Below, one piece after another: positions 56,565 to 64,000 of a DNA stretch of 64,000 bases. A model generated the notes under the pieces. It saw nothing but the letters and a program-made list of their open reading frames with translations, made no database searches and was not told the origin of the DNA. Origin of the DNA: Sphaerosporella brunnea (lineage: Eukaryota; Ascomycota; Pezizomycetes; Pezizales; Pyronemataceae). Each line of letters opens with the position of its first letter. Position 1 is the stretch's first letter. Location: the NCBI GenBank assembly GCA_008704415.1, contig VXIS01000169.1, forward strand, positions 36,305 through 100,304. Reading direction: 5' to 3'. The translations under genes and the position numbers were made by a program.

Positions 56565-57256
56565 AGTACGCCATGAACACGTGCAGGAAATGGGTGTGCT
56601 ATGCTTCAGGTCAGAGTAAACTATCTGGTGACCCACCAGATAGACTCAATCGAGTGATCTGGGCGGACCACCAGGCAAGGGCAAGAGCTAGGGATCGAAT
56701 CTTTCGCCTCGCTTGCGTAGGTTATACGTTCGTGACTGTAAGATTTCTAAGGTTTCGCCCAAAAATACCGCGATCTAATACCGCTCAAAAAAGACTCAAA
56801 AAATAGCTTTCTCGTGACATTTTTAAATGCGGATCACTCGTTTTCTTTAGCTTTGCTATGGTTTTTCTATAGTTTGACGTAATCTTGGGTAACTTTACGT
56901 ATTTAACTGAAATTGTACCGTACGAAAAAATTGTATATCATCTTCTTAGACCACTAGCAAGAGCCGAGTGACCCACAGTGACTGTCGCTACCAAAAAAGT
57001 ATTGCATCGTCGAATTAATAAAACCGATAAAGAGCAGAATCTTCAGAGCCCAATAAGATTTCAAACATCACAGCCTAACGACATGCCTGTACTCCATTCA
57101 GTTCGGGCGGGCAGCGGATCAGGAGTGTTGGCTATGGGCATAACACAACACATGAACACTTACTCCACCACAACATCCCGCCACCACCATACGAACCTGC
57201 TCCTTCTTGCAATTTCCCCAGCCACACTCTCAATCCCCTTTCCAACCCACCCCACT

Positions 57257-58553
57257 ATGTCAGAGTTCGATTATACCTACAACTGGCCTCCAGCCTACGT
57301 CGACATCTTCCTGGTGCACGGCTCACCAGCCAACTCGGAGACCTCCACCGACCACGACTGGAGCGACGTCAACAGTGACACTAATAGCGACATTGACAGC
57401 GATACTGACAGCGTGGGCGTCAGCTCCGACGAATACCTCGACGGAGAACGCTACGGAGACTATGTCAAGCTCCGGCTACGGAATGGAGGGTGTCGGGCGT
57501 TTCCTCGAGATCGTGACCGCAGCCGTTCCCCCCCCTGCAGACCGTGTCAATTGCCACAGACGCCAGCGGTTTGCGAGCCCACCTTCTAGAGAGCCGTCGC
57601 CCTGTAGGGGCTCGTCGGGGTCGAGAAGCCGTAGTCGTTCGCCGGAGAGACCTGGAACCGTTGTTGAAGAGTCAATTGCGGAACGCATCAGTCGATATAG
57701 GAGCAGAGAGGATGTCACGCGGGAGAAACGTGGGAGACCGAGATCTAAGAGCTGGCCAGGCTCGGTCCCGAGTCGAGAATTTGTCCATCCGAATGCAATG
57801 TCGACCCCCGAAGAGCCGGAAAAGTCGGAACAGCAGAAGCATACCCCGGCCGAAGGGGAGCTCGTTGGTAAAGAGGCAAAGCTTTGTGCCAAGCAGCAAG
57901 CGGAAAGCTCATCTGGGGATTGTGCGGAGCTCGAGATGGAAGATATGCATCAGCCAATTGGACCTACGGCGGGAAAGTCGAGTGAACGCGAAACCCAAGA
58001 CTCGGCCGGTCCCTATGCCGGCATTTCAAGCCCCAACTTCAACTGGCCCAAGGCTTACGAAGCTACGTTACGTCCCGAGAACAAGTTTAGAACAGTCCAC
58101 GCCGGCCGGAGATTGACCCCCAGAAGCTCGGAACTACTCCGCAACCAAAACGCCATCGCCTTCCAGCAAGTCAGCGTTCGCTTCAACGCCGGATGGCGCG
58201 CACCCGAGAGCTGGCACATCCAGCTTGCATACCAATACGGAACACCAGTCTATTTCACAATGGCAATCGACAGTCCTGCCGCTGCTTTGTCACCTTTGCC
58301 ACCCATAAAGAAGCAGCTGAGTGCATCAGTAAATGCCTTTTTGCGGAATGGAGCCGATTATTGTCGTGGAAGGAGAGCGCCAGGAAGGGGATATGCCGCA
58401 TGGTCGGCAGATCTGTGGACTTGAGGCCAGTGGAGGTTGTTGGAGGAAGAGTATTGCTTATTGCGAACGATGGATGGAATATATTCAGGATGCCCCACAG
58501 TGGGATCAGGAACCGCACTGTTCTGGCCGGCGATTGATTGGAGTTGTCTGTGA
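57257..58553 (+). pseudogene. mirrored copy of the RS-rich protein gene, frameshifted
   Basis: The ATG at 57257 corresponds to 51454. Four one-base differences, all in homopolymers, break it: C8 instead of C7 (57528-57535), T3 for T4 (about 58286-58288), C2 for C3 (about 58354) and A2 for A3 (about 58511). Confidence 0.85.
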
Positions 58554-60138
58554 GAGTTTTGAGGGGAAAGAACAGATACTTTGGCGTGAATGGGTTCTTT
58601 TGTGTAGAGTTTTGCTTGAGATGGACTGAACCAGGTGGTTAATTTTGGTGGGTATTTTTGGTCCTTCTTTCGTGGTTACTTTGTGGCAGAGCTGCTTCTG
58701 TCGTACTCCTCTTGGGTGAGGTTTTCTTTTATTCTCGGTGGCCGGACTGCGGACGCCTTTTTTTTTCTGTTTGGGTCTTATGCTTGTTAACTAAGGAGGC
58801 TTTCTGGGGAGAATAGAGTCGTGTTGGTGTTGTGCTTGCAAACTAGTATATCACTCGATTTCTTGGGGCATTGACTGATTGATCCATGTCAGCGTGTTTT
58901 GTATTACACATGCAAGAGCATGAGCTTTTTTGTTTAGCAAAGTCAAGGACGTGCTGGCCAGGCGGACCTGCATCACATCCCATCGGACCGTGGTACTCGA
59001 GGGGCCCACACATCATCGTGATCGAGCCACGTACGTGCGGCACTCCCTTTCCTCCTGGCCACAATGGGCCGGACTCAGACCGTGCTGGGGAATGGGGATG
59101 GGGATGTGAGAGGTCACAGGGGTGACCACGATCACTGATCTTGCAATACTTGATCACTCGAGTTGGGTCAGGAACCCTTTGCTCAGGTTTGTGGCCCTCG
59201 TTGCTCTGGTAAATTTAAAGAAATGCAGCTTGGCAACTACAGGTACGTATGTAGATATCGACCTGAAGCAGCAGCAGTAGAAGAAGAAGAAGCAGAAGTA
59301 TACTTTTCGTGCAGTTTTCCCACACTCGCCACACCACGTCCAACGCGGCCTCCGCTCGCTGGGCCGGGGTGGGTGCGTGGTTTCAAGGGCTTGCTAGGAG
59401 GAGGCGGTGAGGCGGGCGGTGGTTGTTACGCAGGTGGTGGTGAGTAGCTTGTTTTGCATGTAAGGTGGCTAGCACATTGCGGACTGTTGTGGGAACACCG
59501 GTCGCCCTAAGTAATGAGCTATTGGGCTTTCAGGGATGCTGAGCATTCTAGATACAAAAGCTGCAACTCACTAATACCGAGGTGCTCTGGCATGGCCATG
59601 GGTTGATCGCCAACGTAGTTCGTAACAAACAAACTGGGGGCAGTGGGGGGGGTAGGTCACACGTAGTCACTCGGCATGACTTCTGGACAAGTCGGAAATG
59701 AAGAGGGCTGCCATTGATCGCGGCTGACCATACAGTACCCAATAGTTAACTAACAAAAAACTGGGGGGAAAAAAAACAGTCTCAGTACTACGATGCTCGC
59801 CGGAACTACATGCTCCCTAGCTTCGAGATGAAGACCGAATTCGAAGGCGGGTGAAGCAACAGGGTCGGGGACGCAGTTTTTTCTGGGTGGCTCGGTCGGA
59901 AAAGCCCTCTGCTTGTCAACTGGGTCTTTCCAACTCGGACGGCCTCCGGCACTTTACTTTTCCAATTCCAACTGGGTCGGAACCTGTGCATGTTGATGGG
60001 AGAATGGATGACTAGCTAGCTCTTATCGCTTGTTGCTGTTCGTTCGGGTCAGAACACCACGCCTGATATCGTAAACATATATATCTCGTCCCGCGCCAGA
60101 TGCAGCCCCTCATCCACAACACCACCACATAATATCCC
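58554..60138. other. mirrored intergenic region with the uncertain 94-codon frame
   Basis: Inverted counterpart of 48571-50155. The small frame reappears intact at 59163-59447 on the plus strand. Nothing else is recognised. Confidence 0.4.
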
Positions 60139-60415
60139 ATGTCTGCTGCCTCCATGTCCAACGCTTCTGACCAATACACCTGCAGCTGCGCCAACCTGCT
60201 TCAGCCGCGTCCCGCCCCGCCGCGGCGCCTATGAAGATGGCGAAGGCTGTGGATACCTGCCAGCACTGGTCCACCGCGGCTGTCTTGCGCAGTGTGGTTG
60301 AGCTGTACAAGCTTCCACCCCTGCGGGATGCTGCCGCTGCCGTGTGAGTGCTTGGTGCCCTCGAGCTCGCTGGAAAGAGGCCATGAGACGGCTAGGGATA
60401 AGGGTGCTTAACTAG
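60139..60415 (+). pseudogene. mirrored copy of the RING-H2-like gene, disrupted
   Basis: It starts like the left copy (MSAASMSNASDQY), but indels after the first Cys pair (tgcgccaacctg versus tgcgcaacctg), around the histidine ligands and before the stop break it. It lies in the noisy block of the right arm. Confidence 0.75.
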
Positions 60416-60946
60416 CGGTGAAAGGCCAGCGCGAGAACCATGTCAAGTGTTTGGCTCCAGTATATACAAACTTAAGCTTGCGGAGTGGCTCTGGTAGCGT
60501 TCAACAATTTAATTCAATTCCTTTGCACTGCGAGACAAACCCCACGGAAGTTGTGCGTGGAAGGGGGGGGGGGGGCAGAAATTAAAACCACATGTTTTCT
60601 GGAAGTCTCACATTTTTCGTTTTCCGAACAAACTCGGGATCCACAATTGTATGTTGTTTCCCGCCCAAACCCAGTCGCGACTGGCATCCCCGTTCGCGAC
60701 TAACTAGGACGTCCTCATGCGAACAAGTAGTTAATTTATTTCCATAGAGCAGTGAGCACCACGCCTTAAAATGACTACCACTTTATTGTCATCCACTGAG
60801 TTAGGCCTCCTCGCTCGGCAATCTCAGGCCCTTCCTTGAGCGAATGAACTTTAACTGTTTGAGACGGAGAAACATCGCCAAATTTCTTCGTCATCACCTT
60901 CGTCCTCCTCCGTCGATCCTCCTCATCCCCCTCCCGCCGTCTCGCT

Positions 60947-61074
60947 TGTGATTGTCCTGTCGTTTTTGCTTCCACTACCTCAACGACGCGGCGGCGGCGG
61001 AATTTTGGACTGGTTGTTGTAGAAATGTCAGTATTAAACGGGGTCACAAGGACGTCCTGGCAACGATTGGCGGA
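60947..61074 (+). mobile_element. remnant of LINE copy C in the right arm
   Basis: Inverted counterpart of 47630-47757, ending abruptly at the junction where 6.0 kb is missing. Confidence 0.75.
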
Positions 61075-62681
61075 GCTTCATACTGCAAACACTTTAATAT
61101 GAGGTGTGGTTTCTTCTAGGTGGCAGTTTGCAGAGTGTTCCCATAGCCAGCCCAAAAAGCCGTGGCTGCATGGCTTTCTGTGAAAATGGGCCGGCTTTTT
61201 TTATTCAGCCGCCTACGAAGCCCGCTTGCGTATCGGACTATTGCCCACTACACAGTATCGATTATTGTAGATATTCAATCTCGTCGTGCTACATAAAAAA
61301 CTACACGATTTTGGAAGCAGCAAGCAAATAGCCCAGCTCCGAAATGCAGAAAGGGAGATACGTGCTACATCAAACTATTTCCACTCAAGCTCTTCCCATA
61401 GGCGCGAATTGGTAGACGGGGATATGATTGCTGTGACGTGTGCGTGTGATTGGGGACTGGGACGGCTGTCTGTCCTGGCGATGTTCGAGTCGACCCGAAA
61501 GCTGGCAGGCAGGTAGGCAGGAACAAAAGAACATTGGAGCGGCCTGTTTCACGCAGCGAGATGAGGCCGTCCATTCCGGATCACGTTCAACCGTCACACT
61601 TTCGACAGGTACCGGTCGAATAAGATCAAGAAGCCTAACTAAATCTGCGTACCACCAGCACCACCAATTTTTGTGCGAGTGATTAGTTGTGAATAACCCG
61701 GCCCTCCCGGACCTGCCTATCCGTGCAAGGTTCGAGAGAGAGACACATGTTTCCAACTGAAAGCACTGGAGCATGAAGATAACAGCTGAAGAAAGTGGGG
61801 CATGCTGGGAACACATACTCGTGAGGCAAGAGTAATAGGAAACGGACGTCGGGAGGCAAGAACGCTTGATCTTATCTATTTCCGTAATTCACTGATTTCC
61901 ATCACGACCGACAGTATGTATTCACCCAGCTAGTCCTCCTACATACCAAACCATGCAACTTACCTCCTCGGATTTACCCACAGCTATCATCATGAGTCAA
62001 CCACCTCACCACAGACACAGTACTTGGCGCTGCCAAAAGCGCAATGCCACATCGCCACGCAACGCACTCCCCAGGAGCAACTACACCCCGGGGGCACTTC
62101 ACGCTAGGTTAAGCGCTTGCTGAGCCGAAGCTGGAGGCGGAGAAGCCGTGCGATGGTGAGAAGAAGTAGTAGTTGGGGGATGGGTTCAGGAGATAAAACC
62201 CGAGGCCTTCCGGCCTGGAACGCAAAAAGAATGAAAAAAAGTTTTGGGTAATACATCTCCGTGAGCTGATCGTTTCCTAACCACACAGTGGTCGCAGGGC
62301 ACAATGTGTCGAGTGATCCTTTATGACCGCACTCACCATCAATTGATCTGACGCTAGCGCCGTCCTATCACCCATACTGCCAAGCATGCTCACATGACTC
62401 CTACCAAGCCTATCGCGCCTATCCCTCTACTACGCCACACGCCACTGTGGCTCTCGCCACTCTGGGGTAGTTAGCGCCTCCTACTTAGTCACCCTCTGCT
62501 GAGAGGCCAGATTCACAAAAACTAAACTTTGCCTCCCGACTTCTCCTGAGCCTCCCTTAAAAATCCCCCAACAACACCTGCGAGAGAGATCTCCCACGAA
62601 GTGACTTCTGGATCTCCTTCCTCCAGTTAACCTTTCTCTCTTTTTCTCACCCCTACCTCGGGCGATCGCCTTTCTTTCGTC
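61075..62681. other. mirrored SEC61 upstream region
   Basis: Counterpart of 40021-41618. Noisy up to about 61.9 kb, then identical. No gene. Confidence 0.5.
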
Positions 62682-64000
62682 ATGTCTGGTTGTATGTGGC
62701 CTCTTCCTTGATCTCGTCGTCGTTGCTGTCGGAGCTTTGATCGTGTGCGCGGTTGACTGACAATGGATGCGTGCAGTACGGTTCTTGGATGTAATCAAGC
62801 CATTCGTGCCATACCTCCCTGAGGTGGCGGCACCTGAGCGGAAGGTGCCCTTTCAGCAACGGATGATGTGGACAGGAGTGAGCATCCCCGCGATGGTCGT
62901 GATGACAGAGTGCTAACTGGCGTCGCAGTTGACACTGGTCATCTTCTTGGTCATGAGCCAGATGCCATTATACGGAATTGTGTCTTCAGATGTACGATTA
63001 CCACCACCGCCTGCGGGGACGCGCCGAAGCTGATCATTATGTGCACAGACTTCCGACCCGCTTTACTGGCTGCGAATGATGCTCGCCAGTAACCGGGGAA
63101 CCCTCATGGAGCTCGGTATATCGCCTATTATCTCGTCCGGAATGGTCTTCCAGCTCCTCGCCGGTACCCACATGATCGATGTCAACCTTGACCTCAAGTC
63201 CGACCGTGAACTTTACCAGACTGCCCAGAAATGTTTGTTTTCCCTTCCCCTCCCCCGCAATACGGTCATTTTTGGTTAGCTCTCCGTCTGACCGCGCCAC
63301 TAGTGTTCGCTATCATCCTTTCGCTCGGACAAGCCACAGTGTACGTTTTGACCGGTCTCTATGGACAGCCTAGTGATCTCGGTGCTGGTGTTTGCTTGCT
63401 TTTGGTGCTCCAGCTTGTCGTCGCTGGTTTGATTGTCATTCTTTTGGATGAGCTTCTCCAGAAGGGATATGGATTGGGTTCCGGTATCTCACTGTTCATC
63501 GCCACCAACATCTGCGAGAGCATCGTCTGGAAGGCGTTCTCTCCCACCACCATCAACACCGGCCGTGGCCCCGAGTTTGAGGGCGCCGTAATCGCTCTCT
63601 TCCACCTTTTGTTGACCTGGGACAACAAGGCGCGCGCTCTCAAGGAGGCCTTCTACCGCCAGAACCTGCCTAACATCATGAGCCTGCTGGCTACCCTCGT
63701 TGTTTTCGCGGCCGTGATCTACCTCCAGGGTTTCCGTGTCGAGATCCCCGTCAAGTCCAGCAAGTACCGTGGAACCCGCGGCACCTACCCCGTTCGCCTG
63801 TTCTACACCAGCAATATGCCCATTATGCTGCAGTCCGCTCTGAGCTCCAACGTGTTCTTGGTTTCGCAGATGCTCTACAACCGCTTTTCGGACAACCTGT
63901 TGGTGCGTCTTCTCGGTGTCTGGGAGCCCAAGGAGGGATCCGCTCAGCTCTTCGCCGTCTCCGGTATCTCGTACTACATGTCCCCTCCTCTCAGCTTGAC
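62682..64000 (+). CDS. SEC61: second SEC61 copy, truncated by the window edge
   Basis: Exons 62682-62691, 62777-62877, 62929-62991, 63049-63232 and 63304 onward mirror the left copy exactly (left + right = 102702). The frame is intact to the edge, at the residues [10 protein letters not shown], so about 300 of 475 residues are seen. Introns are also identical. Unlike the other right-arm genes it carries no frameshift. See the artefact caveat on the right arm. Confidence 0.9.

Larger units (their letters stand above)
54356..64000. repeat. right arm of the giant inverted duplication
   Basis: Reverse complement of the left arm. Near-identical at 54.4-60.0 kb apart from single-base homopolymer differences. 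At about 60.0-61.9 kb it shows scattered substitutions and indels, with the 6.0-kb segment missing at about 61075. From about 61.9 kb to the edge it again appears identical at the frames checked. Confidence 0.95.

Noticed and set aside
1..64000. Secondary-metabolite cluster or defence system
   Set aside because: No PKS, NRPS, terpene cyclase, NLR or comparable core gene is present; the genes are unrelated housekeeping functions.

Overview
The window is nuclear DNA of a filamentous ascomycete (Pezizomycotina; class not resolved). Introns are short (51-102 bp) with GT..AG ends and CTAAC/CTGAC-like branch sites. The recognisable proteins are ascomycete housekeeping families, a fungus-specific rhodopsin-domain membrane protein is present, and the transposon relics are fungal types (Tad-like LINE tails, a Fot1/pogo transposase, TA-target MITEs). 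No tRNA, rRNA or CRISPR array could be supported.

Layout. 1-4.3 kb: the tail of a Q-rich protein gene, AAR2 (U5 snRNP assembly), prefoldin subunit 3 and a LETM1-like mitochondrial protein, the last two divergent from a shared 198-bp promoter. 4.3-5.1 kb: a LINE relic. 6.6-8.0 kb: a five-exon rhodopsin-domain membrane protein. 8.1-9.7 kb: a dead Fot1/pogo transposase that carries a 28-bp LINE-tail insertion. 10.7-13.4 kb: a proline-rich orphan, a 2-haloacid dehalogenase-like HAD protein and a two-domain dihydroneopterin aldolase. 13.4-30.7 kb: a gene-poor interval with one DDE transposase relic, a hairpin MITE and short repeats. 30.7-36.6 kb: APC1, four exons and 1927 codons. 38.3-40.0 kb: complete SEC61 (Sec61 alpha), six exons. 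41.6-47.7 kb: a secreted PAN/Apple-like protein followed by three 5'-truncated copies of one LINE family, two of them carrying nested MITEs. 48.3-54.35 kb: a small RING-H2-like protein, an RS-rich protein, a 578-bp TIR element and a truncated disordered-protein gene.

The dominant structure is an inverted duplication. At position 54355 the sequence turns back on itself with a one-base spacer. Everything from 54356 to the window end is the reverse complement of the DNA to the left, back to about 38702, so the window holds a second SEC61 cut by the edge. The right arm differs in three ways: it lacks about 6.0 kb (41619-47629 of the left arm), it has single-base homopolymer-length differences that frameshift its genes, and it has a noisy block (about 60.0-61.9 kb) around the missing segment. 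This looks more like long-read consensus error around a fold-back join than old divergence, so a palindromic-read or assembly artefact must be excluded before it is treated as biology. If real, it is a very young giant palindrome duplicating SEC61.

The genes do not form one pathway. They are unlinked housekeeping functions (splicing, chaperone, mitochondria, folate, cell cycle, protein translocation) separated by transposon-rich intergenic DNA.
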